Source of the DNA: Candidatus Wallbacteria bacterium GWC2_49_35
GTDB taxonomy: Bacteria; Muiribacteriota; UBA9980
Length of the DNA stretch: 42,010 nucleotides
Assembly (NCBI GenBank): GCA_001791795.1
Contig: MGFH01000047.1
Coordinates: forward strand, 1-42,010
Direction: 5' to 3'
Shown here: one piece after another, positions 28,310-37,269 of the stretch
Layout of the letters: every line of letters begins with the position of its first letter
Position numbering within the stretch: position 1 is the first letter of the stretch
The notes under the pieces: model-generated
Databases searched by the model: none
The model's input: the letters and a program-made list of their open reading frames with translations, nothing else
What the model was told of the DNA's origin: nothing
Made by a program: the position numbers and the translations under genes

Positions 28310-28366
28310 CGATTAAAATATATAATAACTCAATATCTTGCGCGGCGCTTCGGCCGCGGATCCTGA

Positions 28367-28397
28367 CAGGTGCAATCGAAAAAATTGCACCTGTTTT
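28367..28397 (+). terminator. Rho-independent terminator after secretin
   Basis: caggtgcaat-cgaaaaa-attgcacctg followed by ttttatt. Confidence 0.85.
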
Positions 28398-28417
28398 ATT
28401 GAGAGTGAAGGAAATCG

Positions 28418-30757
28418 ATGGCTAAAAAAGACGAAAAATCAAAAAATATTCCCGGCGGTATTGAAACCGGCGGCTACCTGGTCATTATCACCGCCGTATT
28501 GACGCTGCTTATTTTTTCAACGGTCAACACCACCGCGTTCGTTACGCCGAAGTCTTTTCTGCTCAGATTCATGGCGTTCGCGATTGCGGTATTTCACGTC
28601 GCCGCTAACGGCTTTAAAATAAAGAATCATCCCGTCAATTTCGCGCTTTTCTGTTATTTTCTGTCCGTTTTCTTTTCCGTTTTTTCATCGGTTAACTCTC
28701 TCACTGGCATTTTGCGGCTCTCGGAATACATGTCATATTTTCTGATATTTTTATTCGCCTTCAATTATTTCGACGCCCGCAATATCGCAAAACTCCTCAA
28801 TGCATTGACTCTCTCGGCGGTTCCGATAATACTTTACGGCGTGCTTCAGTACATGCAGATCGATTTTCCTTTCTGGGAAAAGCCGGAAGGCCGCATGGAC
28901 CTTTTTTCGACGCTCGGAAACGTCAACTGGTACGCGCTTTACCTTGCAGCGATCATACCGCTGATAACTTACGCGGCGTTCCGCGGCGGCGCCGGGCCCC
29001 GTGAAAAATACGGTTACGGCACGCTTTTATTTTTCGCGATATCATCGCTGATAATTTCCTATTCCAGGACCGCGGTCGTCGCGTCCGCCGTATCGGTGAT
29101 ATTCGGCCTGGCGCTTTATTTCGCTTTCAACAAAATGAAGTTGTCGAAGATATTCATTACAAGAGCGGCCGCCATAGCCGTTATATGCGTATCCGTAGCG
29201 GCGGTTTTCAGTTTTTACAACCCCGTCAGCAAAACGCGCTTCGCCGAGGGCGGGTTCCTCAGCCGTATGAGCTCAGGGTTTTCGCTTAACGAACATAACG
29301 TGGCGCAGAGGCTTTTCATCTGGCGCATCGCGCTGGAAATGTATTCGCTCAAGCCGATTTTAGGCCTCGGCCCCGGCTCGTTCAAGATCAAATATCTCGA
29401 GTACCAGAAAGATTTTTTAAAGCGCTCTGCGGACCCCGAGGCTTTTGACGATCTGGCCGGAAACGCCAAGGAAGCGCATAACGACTATATCCAGATGCTC
29501 GTCGAATGCGGTACGGCGGGCCTTGCGGCGATGCTGTACTTCTTTTTCGTGATATATAAAAACGGGATTTCATTCCTTTTTTCTGAACCTCCGGCTGAAG
29601 CCGGGAGCGCAGGCGATAAATTTCTCGCGCTCGCCCTGCTGGTATCGCTGACGGCTTATCTTACCGGAGCGCTCGCCGATTTCCCGTTCCACGTCCCGCC
29701 TAACGCGATGCTCATTTTTCTTCTGTCGGCGATGATACTGATCGTATCGCGCCCCGCGTCACGGGCCGCCGGCGCGGATGAATTCGTCGAACCCGCCATA
29801 TCGCGCTCGGGCGAGTACGCGCAGCTTTATTCGCTTAAAATGGCTTTTTACGTTTTCATGTTCATCGTGATAACCTTCCTTGCGGTGCTGCCTTACGCGG
29901 CCGACTGCCTGGCCGTCGTCGGCCAGAACTATCTTAAAGAGCATAATTTCGAGGCGGCCGTGCCGTATCTTACACGCTCCGTCGCGCTCAATCCGGCGCA
30001 GGGCGACGCGCTCTACCTTCTGGGAACGGCTTACGTTGGAATGGCAGCCCCCGCGAACGCCAAAGCCGATAACGGCCTGCTCGAGCGCGGCCGCGACCTG
30101 CTGATCAGATCCAAAAACTACACCACCGACAAAGGAATTTACAATAACCTGGGTTTCATCGCCATCAGAAAACAGCAGTACGACGAGGCCATTAATTACT
30201 TCGAAAACGCGATAGGCTGCGATCCGAAGTCGGCGGATTCGCTCAATAATCTTGGCATCGTATATTTTCATAAAAAAGTATACGATAGAGCCGAATACTT
30301 TTATAATAAAGCGCTCAAAATGAATCCGTATTTTTTGACCGCGGTGAATAATCTCGGCGATCTTTACACGCGTATGAACAATTTCGACCGGGCCATAGAA
30401 TTTTATTCGAGGACCATAGACAGTTCCGTCGAGATCGTCATCACCGAAAACCAGCGCAGGAACGTTTTCAACTTCACTCCCGCCTCGTGCCTGAACGAAA
30501 AGGCCCGCGCCAATTATCAGATAGGCGAGATACACGGCGGCCGCGGCGGCCATGAAACCGCGCTCAAATATTATATGGCGGCATATGAAAATATAAGGAC
30601 GATGCCCCAGATACCGCTGAAAATAGCTCTTATGAATTTTAAACTTGGAAGAAAAGAAGAAGGACGGGCTTACGCGGATTCGGTGCTTAAAAACACCCCG
30701 CAGGGCTCCGAATATAACCGCCAGGCGGCGGAAATTTTATCTAAATACGCTAACTGA
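28418..30757 (+). CDS. O-antigen ligase / Wzy_C-family polytopic membrane protein with C-terminal TPRs
   Basis: Many TM segments; GLGPGSFKIKYLEYQ...AHNDYIQMLVECGTAGLAAML (Wzy_C-like); TPRs YNNLGFIAIRKQQYDEAINYFENAIGCDP, LNNLGIVYFHKKVYDRAEYFYNKALKMNP. Confidence 0.85.
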   Translation: MAKKDEKSKNIPGGIETGGYLVIITAVLTLLIFSTVNTTAFVTPKSFLLRFMAFAIAVFHVAANGFKIKNHPVNFALFCYFLSVFFSVFSSVNSLTGILRLSEYMSYFLIFLFAFNYFDARNIAKLLNALTLSAVPIILYGVLQYMQIDFPFWEKPEGRMDLFSTLGNVNWYALYLAAIIPLITYAAFRGGAGPREKYGYGTLLFFAISSLIISYSRTAVVASAVSVIFGLALYFAFNKMKLSKIFITRAAAIAVICVSVAAVFSFYNPVSKTRFAEGGFLSRMSSGFSLNEHNVAQRLFIWRIALEMYSLKPILGLGPGSFKIKYLEYQKDFLKRSADPEAFDDLAGNAKEAHNDYIQMLVECGTAGLAAMLYFFFVIYKNGISFLFSEPPAEAGSAGDKFLALALLVSLTAYLTGALADFPFHVPPNAMLIFLLSAMILIVSRPASRAAGADEFVEPAISRSGEYAQLYSLKMAFYVFMFIVITFLAVLPYAADCLAVVGQNYLKEHNFEAAVPYLTRSVALNPAQGDALYLLGTAYVGMAAPANAKADNGLLERGRDLLIRSKNYTTDKGIYNNLGFIAIRKQQYDEAINYFENAIGCDPKSADSLNNLGIVYFHKKVYDRAEYFYNKALKMNPYFLTAVNNLGDLYTRMNNFDRAIEFYSRTIDSSVEIVITENQRRNVFNFTPASCLNEKARANYQIGEIHGGRGGHETALKYYMAAYENIRTMPQIPLKIALMNFKLGRKEEGRAYADSVLKNTPQGSEYNRQAAEILSKYAN

Positions 30758-30763
30758 CGCCGC

Positions 30764-33142
30764 CTATGCGGAATAGTTGTTTTCGAGAAACCTTACCAGA
30801 CCGTTGGCGACCTCTATAAAATGCTCGCGTTTTACCGCCTCGATAAGTTCCATTATATCGGCGTAATTGAATGACTTGTCCATGCCGCTCGACGCCTTCA
30901 GAAAATAAAATTCAGCCGACCTCGGCGGCGGCTGATGGCCGCTTCGCGTCGATTTCCAGTTGCTGATAGGGTATCCAAGTTTCTGCATGACGGCGTGTAC
31001 CGTTCCGGCGGGTATCGACGCGTTCTTGTTGATCTCTTTGTGAGGTCCTGCGGGCTCGATAACCTCGGCCGCGCCTCCGGTTATATTTTCCGCGCCGGAG
31101 CCATATACTGTAACGCCTTTCTTATCGATATAATTGAATGCGCCGCCGATTTTAACGCTGGCCAGCCCGTTTGAGAACGGCCCGGCTTCGTCGAATCTGG
31201 CTTCTATGACTTCCGTTCCATCCGTGTTAATATACCCCCACAGTTCTCCGGCCTTGATGGCGGCCAGCCCTTCGCTGAAGCTGGAGGCGTATTCGAACCT
31301 CGAAGTTATGATGAGCTTGCCTGCCTTGTTTATAAACCCGTATAATTTTTCGATCTCTACGGCGGCGAGCCCTTCTGAAAATTCTCTGGCCCTGTCGAAT
31401 TGCGGCTTTATCGCGAACCGGTCGCCGCTGTCGATATAACCGTGCTTGGAGGCCACTTTTACTCCGGCAAGTTCTTCTGAAAAATCTTCCGCGCTATCGT
31501 ATGCGCATTTGACGGCAAGTTCGCCCCTGGTATTTACGAATCCGAATTTTTTATTACGCCTGACCATCGCGAGGCCGTTTTTAAAAGACGAAACTCTTTC
31601 GAAGTCGAAATTTTTAAACTGCATTTTTCCTTCGGTGTTTATGAAATTCCATTTGCCTTCCTGCTTTACCGCTGCCAGCCCTTCGCTGAAATCTTTCGCG
31701 TCTTCGTACTGCGCTTTGACGGCCATGTGGCCTTTATCGTTAATGAACCCGTATTTTTGAGTGACCAGGACCCTTGCCAGGCCGCAGGAAAAATTATAGG
31801 CTTCCTCGAACTGCTCGCCGATGGTGAAACCGCCGTTACGGTTTATATAGCCCCATCTGATGCCGTTGAGCACGGCCGCGAATCCGTTGGCGAATGGATA
31901 GGCCCGTTCGAATGAAAAAGGTATGACGAGCTTGCCTTTATTATCGATATAACCGAATTTCATGCCGCTTTCGAGCGGGAACAGAACGGATTCGGTTTCA
32001 ATTTCAGCTTCGGGTTCGGATTCGCCGGCGGGTTCGTCTGCCGTTTCCTGCCGGGAATTTTCGGCCGGTTCCGGCTTGCGCGCCGGAGGGACGGAGGTTT
32101 CAGAAGGGCCTTCCGCGTGTACATCTTCGGGCTTTTCGTTTTCCGCCCTTCCGCCGCCGGCCGATGGCTGCAGGGCTTCACCGGTTCCGGACGTTTCCTG
32201 AGGCCGTGAAGCGTCCGCGCTTTCGTGAACGGGCTGTTCCTGAGGCGCAGGCTGGAGAAGATAATTATCGAATTCGAGTTCGTTTTTTATGTCGAACAGA
32301 GTTTCCTGCAGGGGCTCCAGGTCAGTAAGTTTCGAAGCATATTCAACTGCTTCGGCGATGCCGGCCGCCAGGAATTTATTTAAGGAATCCAGCGCGGCCT
32401 TTCTTACAACAGCCGAATCGCTTTCCAGAAGAGCTTTTAGTTCCTCGAGCATCTCGCCGCCCGGTGCGTATCCGGCCGCCAGGGCCGCCGCCGCCTTCAT
32501 TTTCCCGCTAGCCGACGAGCGCATATATTTTACGATCTTAACGGCCAGAGCGCCGTCGATGCTCCGGAAAAAATTTCGGGAATCGTTGGCCAGGGCGATG
32601 TTGTCATCTATAATGAATTGCGTCAGGAAAGGAAAGGCTTTTATGTTGTTCATGCCGGCGAGCGCGTCGAAAACCGCGCGCCTGATCTCGGGCCTGTTAT
32701 CGCCGTTGAAGGAGACGATTTGCCTGATATCGGCCTCGTTCCTAGTCTCGCCGAGCGCGACTATGGCGCGGGCGGCCGCCGCGGGACTTTTTTCGTGAAG
32801 TAATATCTGATTCAGTAATTGTGACCTGGATTGAAGATCGCCGGGAAGGCCTGTTTCGATAAAGGAAATTTTATCTTTATCGCCTGCCAGCGATATATAG
32901 CGGCCGATAAGTTCGTCTACGCCATTTCCGCAGATTTCCGGCCGGAAAGTGTTGGCTATCGAAGCCAGGACGCGGCGGGCGAAAAATCTCAAAGCGGGCG
33001 ACTCGTCATATTCAGCGATATTATTTATAAGAAGAACGCTTGTATCTTCAGGAGTGGCTGCGAGCAGAAAAATTCCGCGGCGCCTCTCTTGCGCGTCTTT
33101 GGAATTCAAAAGATCTAAAATCGAGTCCAAAATTTCCTCCAC
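30764..33142 (-). CDS. HEAT-like repeat N-terminus plus WG (KWG) repeat array; hypothetical
   Basis: HEAT-like helical repeats, Pro/Glu/Ala linker, then about 8-9 repeats of type 'xKxGYIDxxGKxxIxxxFxxAxxFSEGLAAV'. Confidence 0.8.
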   Translation of the reverse strand: MEEILDSILDLLNSKDAQERRRGIFLLAATPEDTSVLLINNIAEYDESPALRFFARRVLASIANTFRPEICGNGVDELIGRYISLAGDKDKISFIETGLPGDLQSRSQLLNQILLHEKSPAAAARAIVALGETRNEADIRQIVSFNGDNRPEIRRAVFDALAGMNNIKAFPFLTQFIIDDNIALANDSRNFFRSIDGALAVKIVKYMRSSASGKMKAAAALAAGYAPGGEMLEELKALLESDSAVVRKAALDSLNKFLAAGIAEAVEYASKLTDLEPLQETLFDIKNELEFDNYLLQPAPQEQPVHESADASRPQETSGTGEALQPSAGGGRAENEKPEDVHAEGPSETSVPPARKPEPAENSRQETADEPAGESEPEAEIETESVLFPLESGMKFGYIDNKGKLVIPFSFERAYPFANGFAAVLNGIRWGYINRNGGFTIGEQFEEAYNFSCGLARVLVTQKYGFINDKGHMAVKAQYEDAKDFSEGLAAVKQEGKWNFINTEGKMQFKNFDFERVSSFKNGLAMVRRNKKFGFVNTRGELAVKCAYDSAEDFSEELAGVKVASKHGYIDSGDRFAIKPQFDRAREFSEGLAAVEIEKLYGFINKAGKLIITSRFEYASSFSEGLAAIKAGELWGYINTDGTEVIEARFDEAGPFSNGLASVKIGGAFNYIDKKGVTVYGSGAENITGGAAEVIEPAGPHKEINKNASIPAGTVHAVMQKLGYPISNWKSTRSGHQPPPRSAEFYFLKASSGMDKSFNYADIMELIEAVKREHFIEVANGLVRFLENNYSA

Positions 33143-33395
33143 TTCTATTTAAGATCGATTTTGTGTTATAATAATAATGAATGGCAAAAAGTGTTTATAT
33201 AATTATACACGATATATTATTTTTTGTATAGTAAAAATTCTTCGCGGCTCAAAAGCGCGTTTATCCGTGAGCGAAGTGCCGGGTTTTTGTCCCCGGATAC
33301 TTTTTATGTTGAAATTGTAATTAAAATATATTATAATAAATCCAAAAAAAAATTCAGACAGTTAATTTTTAAACGGTTATAAAGAAGATGATTTT

Positions 33396-33971
33396 ATGAG
33401 AGTTATATCCGGTTCGAAGCGCGGCAAAAAACTGGTGGAGTTCGCCGGAGGCGATATCAGGCCCATCACCGACATGGCGAAGTCTGCGCTTTTTAATATT
33501 ATATTCGATTCCATAGCCGACGCGGACTTTTTAGACCTATACGCCGGGACCGGCTCGGTCGGAATCGAGGCGATATCGCGCGGCGCTAATCGCTGCGTCT
33601 TTATCGACTCATCGCGCGAATCGGCCAGGATCATATCCAAAAACCTTGAAATAACAGGATTCGCGCCGAAAGCGAAGGTAATAATCGCCGAGTGCGCTAA
33701 AGCCCTTGAAAAATTAGCCGGCAGGTTTCATTATATTTTTTTAGATCCGCCTTTTTTCGACGAGATAGATCACGATGTTTTTAAAATAATCGAAAGAAAA
33801 AATATGCTTATAGCCGGCGGGCGCCTTATCATTAAACATTTTGAAAAGGTAAAGCCGCCCGATTGCTTTGAAAAGATCAAATTGTGCGATACCAGGCGTT
33901 ACGGCAATTCCATGCTTTCATTTTATTCAGCGGCGGTCGAAACAAAAAGCGAAGAAGGCGAAAAAATATGA
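33396..33971 (+). CDS. rsmD: 16S rRNA (guanine966-N2)-methyltransferase
   Basis: MRVISGSKRGKKL...RPITDMAKSALFNII; DLYAGTGSVGIEAISRGA; FLDPPF. Confidence 0.92.
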   Translation: MRVISGSKRGKKLVEFAGGDIRPITDMAKSALFNIIFDSIADADFLDLYAGTGSVGIEAISRGANRCVFIDSSRESARIISKNLEITGFAPKAKVIIAECAKALEKLAGRFHYIFLDPPFFDEIDHDVFKIIERKNMLIAGGRLIIKHFEKVKPPDCFEKIKLCDTRRYGNSMLSFYSAAVETKSEEGEKI

Positions 33972-34495
33972 CCACGGCTATTTATCCGGGCTCTTACGAT
34001 CCCGTGACTTACGGCCATCTGAATATCGCTTTCAGGGCGGCTTCCCTGTTCGATAAAGTGGTTTTCGCGCTCGCGATCAATTCCAGCAAGAAGTGTCTTT
34101 TCACGCTTGAAGAGAGGCTCGATATGATCCGGCAGGGCATTGCGCACTACGCGAAGGAGAAGAACCTTAACGATTCGAATATCGAAGTGACTCAGTTCGA
34201 CGGCCTTCTTGCGAATTTCGTCATGAAATACGAAAAGCCCGCTATAATAAGGGGCCTGCGCGCCGTGACCGACTTTGAATACGAATATCAGATGGCGCTG
34301 ATGAACCGGTATCAGAATTATCAGGTAGACACATTGTTTTTGATCGCGTCTTTAAGATATTCGTTCCTGAGTTCATCCATAATAAAAGAAATCGCCCGCC
34401 ATAACGGCGATTATAAAAAACTGGTCCCGCCCTATGTTTACGGCAGGCTGTGGGAAAAGTTCAACAATCAGAGCAGGGAGAACGGCAAGGTATAG
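33968..34495 (+). CDS. coaD: Phosphopantetheine adenylyltransferase
   Basis: MTTAIYPGSYDPVTYGHLNIAFRAASLFDKVVFALA; AIIRGLRAVTDFEYEYQMALMNR; YSFLSSSIIKEIARHNGD; ATGA overlap with rsmD stop. Confidence 0.95.
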   Translation: MTTAIYPGSYDPVTYGHLNIAFRAASLFDKVVFALAINSSKKCLFTLEERLDMIRQGIAHYAKEKNLNDSNIEVTQFDGLLANFVMKYEKPAIIRGLRAVTDFEYEYQMALMNRYQNYQVDTLFLIASLRYSFLSSSIIKEIARHNGDYKKLVPPYVYGRLWEKFNNQSRENGKV

Positions 34496-34499
34496 TTTA

Positions 34500-34979
34500 A
34501 TGACCGAGATCGGAAAAGTGGTAAGGATCGACGACGATTATATTTACGTGGAGCTCAAGCATAATGAATTTTGCTCGAAATGCTGGCGCTGCGTCGAGGA
34601 ATTTGAAAACGAGGACGAACTGGCCGAGGCTGAAGATGACGAGATCGATTACGACGATCTGAAGGTCCGCCAGGTGTTGAAGTTAAGCAACGATATGAAC
34701 GTCGAAATGTACGACCGTGTCGAGATAGAAGTGGCCAATAATATTTTTTATGTAAACATGCTATTGGAATATGCCATGCCTATTGGCGATTTTGTGATCG
34801 GCTTCGCGGTCGCTTACTACATGTCTCTTTATATCGAATATTCGTCGCCTCTGGCCAACGGCCTGGCGCTGGGAACTATTTTTTTCACGATATCCTACTG
34901 GCTCGCCCGCATGTTTTCCGCGGATATACTGGCGTCGTGGAACAAGTATCCAAAAATAGTAAAGATCATAAACAACTGA
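34500..34979 (+). CDS. RseC/MucC-like membrane protein
   Basis: MTEIGKVVRIDDDYIYVELKHNEFCSKCWRC...; two C-terminal TM helices; ORF-track start (34434) overlaps coaD, ATG 34500 preferred. Confidence 0.65.
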   Translation: MTEIGKVVRIDDDYIYVELKHNEFCSKCWRCVEEFENEDELAEAEDDEIDYDDLKVRQVLKLSNDMNVEMYDRVEIEVANNIFYVNMLLEYAMPIGDFVIGFAVAYYMSLYIEYSSPLANGLALGTIFFTISYWLARMFSADILASWNKYPKIVKIINN

Positions 34980-35025
34980 ACACAGACTACATACTGTTGA
35001 TTTTTTTCATAAAACGGGGGATTTT

Positions 35026-36081
35026 ATGCTTATTGTGAAAAATAAAAAAATATTGAAATTCCTGGTTTGGGCCGCCTTTATATATATGGCTGCCGCCGCT
35101 TGCGTTCTTCACGCTCAGCAGGCCGCACCGAAGGCCGGCGAAACCATTGCTGCCAAAGCGATTTTGGTCTCGGAACCGGGAGATACCCGTTCGATAACCG
35201 TTTTAAAAGTGGGGCGAATTCCCTATCTCGACCCGCGCAAGATGGTTAGAAACTACGAGAAGATGATGGACTACCTGAAATCGGAGCTTCAACTCAAAGA
35301 AGTCAGGCTCGTGCTTACACCCGATTATAACACCCTCACGCAGTTTTTGAAAGACGGTAAGATCGACGTCGCATGGCACGGCACGTTCGCTTATCCGAAG
35401 GCGCGCGAAACGACCGGCGCTAAAGCGGTTCTTACCCCTATCTGGTCCGGAAAAAACAGTTATTGCGGCATTATAGTGGTCAGGGCCGATTCGGGCATCG
35501 AAAAGCTTTCCGATCTCAAGGGAAAATCCTTCGCCTACACCGATAAAAAAAGCGCGTCCGGCTATTTTCTTCCGACCATTTTCCTTCTGGAAAATAATAT
35601 CGATCCTGAAAAAGATTTCTCTAAAGTAGATTACCTTAAAAAGCACGATAACATACTTTATAATGTTTTGTATAAAAAATTCGACGCAGGCGCGGTATAC
35701 GACAAAGCTTTCCAGCTTCTGAAAAACGACGAAGAAAGAAACCAGCTGAAGGTCATCGCAAAAACGCCCGAAATATACAACGAGCCGATCATGGTAAGCA
35801 AAGACCTTCCGGACGAGTTTACCGCAAGGCTGAAAAAGGCTTTCCTTAAATTGAAATCGTCGGACACCGAAACCGCCGAGATCTTAAAAGATATCGGAAA
35901 TATCGACGGTTTTACGGAATCCAGCGACGCCGATTACGAAAGCGTGGTTAAAATGGTCGAAAAATACCGGACGGTCTTCGAGGAGGCCACCGCCGAAGTA
36001 TCCGTAAAAACCGGCGGCGGCAGCGCTGAAATAACGATAAAAAATGAAGGCGGCAGTTGCGAAGCGCAGCTGAAAAAATGA
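35026..36081 (+). CDS. PhnD-like phosphate/phosphonate-type periplasmic binding protein (copy 1)
   Basis: N-terminal signal/anchor; VGRIPYLDPRKMVRNYEKMMDYLKSEL; DGKIDVAWHGTFAYPKA; LKGKSFAYTDKKSASGYFLP; FDAGAVYDKA. Confidence 0.85.
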   Translation: MLIVKNKKILKFLVWAAFIYMAAAACVLHAQQAAPKAGETIAAKAILVSEPGDTRSITVLKVGRIPYLDPRKMVRNYEKMMDYLKSELQLKEVRLVLTPDYNTLTQFLKDGKIDVAWHGTFAYPKARETTGAKAVLTPIWSGKNSYCGIIVVRADSGIEKLSDLKGKSFAYTDKKSASGYFLPTIFLLENNIDPEKDFSKVDYLKKHDNILYNVLYKKFDAGAVYDKAFQLLKNDEERNQLKVIAKTPEIYNEPIMVSKDLPDEFTARLKKAFLKLKSSDTETAEILKDIGNIDGFTESSDADYESVVKMVEKYRTVFEEATAEVSVKTGGGSAEITIKNEGGSCEAQLKK

Positions 36082-36149
36082 ATTCTTCGCGGCGCCGTGC
36101 CAGACGCTATTACGGCTTTAACCAGGCGATCCGTGGCAAAATAATTTAG

Positions 36150-36178
36150 TTGACTATGCGGCCGATATATGTTACAAT
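36150..36178 (+). promoter_or_regulatory. Sigma70-like promoter TTGACT-N17-TACAAT upstream of second PhnD-like gene
   Basis: ttgact 36150-36155, 17-nt spacer, tacaat 36173-36178. Confidence 0.7.
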
Positions 36179-36238
36179 ATTCGAAAATTTTAATGTTACA
36201 TGGTTGTCATATAACGCCGCGTGCGGCAGGAGGTAATT

Positions 36239-37246
36239 ATGCCATTCAATCATAGAAGAAAGATCACGATAGCGATATTCTTATTTTTATTCGTTTCTCT
36301 CGCTTTGGCCGTGATCGATAACTCGCCGTCTTTTTCGCAGCAGACTGCCCTGAAGGTGCTGAAAATCGGCCGCATACCTTATTTAGACCCGCGCAAGATG
36401 GTCAACGACCACCAGAAGATCAACGCATACCTGAAAAAAGAACTCGCGCTCGACGACGTACGCCTTGTTCTGACGCCGAATTACGACGAGCTCAACAAAT
36501 TCCTCAAGGAAGGCCAGATCGACATCGCCTGGCACGGCACGCTCAACTATCCTAAAGCCAGAGGAGTAGCGGGCGCAAAAGTCATTTTAATGCCTAAACG
36601 TTTCAATAAAACATCATACAGGGGCCTGATCGTGGTTCGCGCCGATTCGAATATCAATACCATCGCCGACCTCAAAGGAAAATCGTTCGCGTACGTTGAT
36701 AAAAAAAGCGCGTCCGGCTATTTTTTCCCGAAAATACTCATGCTCGAAAATAACATAGACCCCGATAAAGACATTTCAAAGGTCGAATACCTGAAAAAAC
36801 ACGACAACATATTATTCAGCTTATTGTATAAAAAAGTCGACGCCGGCGCCGTTTACGACGACGCGCGCGAACTGCTGAAAACCGACGAACAGCGCGCTCA
36901 GATAAAGGTCCTCGCCAAAACCGCCGAAATTTTAAACGAGCCCATCCTGGTGCGCGGCGGGCTCGACGACGATACGGTAAAGAAAATAACCGACGCTTTT
37001 TTAAAACTGCGTAAAGATAATCCCGAAACCGCCCCGGTGCTCGAACTTCTTGGCAACGTTGAAAGTTTCGTAAGCGCGACCGATAAAGATTATGACGAGA
37101 TAGTCAAATTCACCGACAAATACGGAAAAATTTTCGAGGAAGAGCACGGCAGTCAGGAAGTGAAACTCGCTTCGCCCGGCGCCGCGTGCAGCACGGCGGA
37201 AACTTCGCTTTCAGCTAATGATACAAAGGAAAACGGCGTTAAATAA
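36239..37246 (+). CDS. PhnD-like periplasmic binding protein (copy 2)
   Basis: Strongly similar to copy 1 over the full domain: IGRIPYLDPRKMVNDHQKINAYLKKEL, EGQIDIAWHGTLNYPKA, LKGKSFAYVDKKSASGYFFP, VDAGAVYDDA; start after aggaggt. Confidence 0.87.
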   Translation: MPFNHRRKITIAIFLFLFVSLALAVIDNSPSFSQQTALKVLKIGRIPYLDPRKMVNDHQKINAYLKKELALDDVRLVLTPNYDELNKFLKEGQIDIAWHGTLNYPKARGVAGAKVILMPKRFNKTSYRGLIVVRADSNINTIADLKGKSFAYVDKKSASGYFFPKILMLENNIDPDKDISKVEYLKKHDNILFSLLYKKVDAGAVYDDARELLKTDEQRAQIKVLAKTAEILNEPILVRGGLDDDTVKKITDAFLKLRKDNPETAPVLELLGNVESFVSATDKDYDEIVKFTDKYGKIFEEEHGSQEVKLASPGAACSTAETSLSANDTKENGVK

Positions 37247-37269
37247 ATCAATAAAGGTCGAATATTTTT

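Noticed and set aside
33884-33967. N-terminal extension of coaD in the ORF track (MRYQALRQ...RRRRKN)
   Set aside because: Lies inside rsmD in another frame; ATG 33968 with ATGA overlap begins the canonical TAIYPGSYDPVTYGH.
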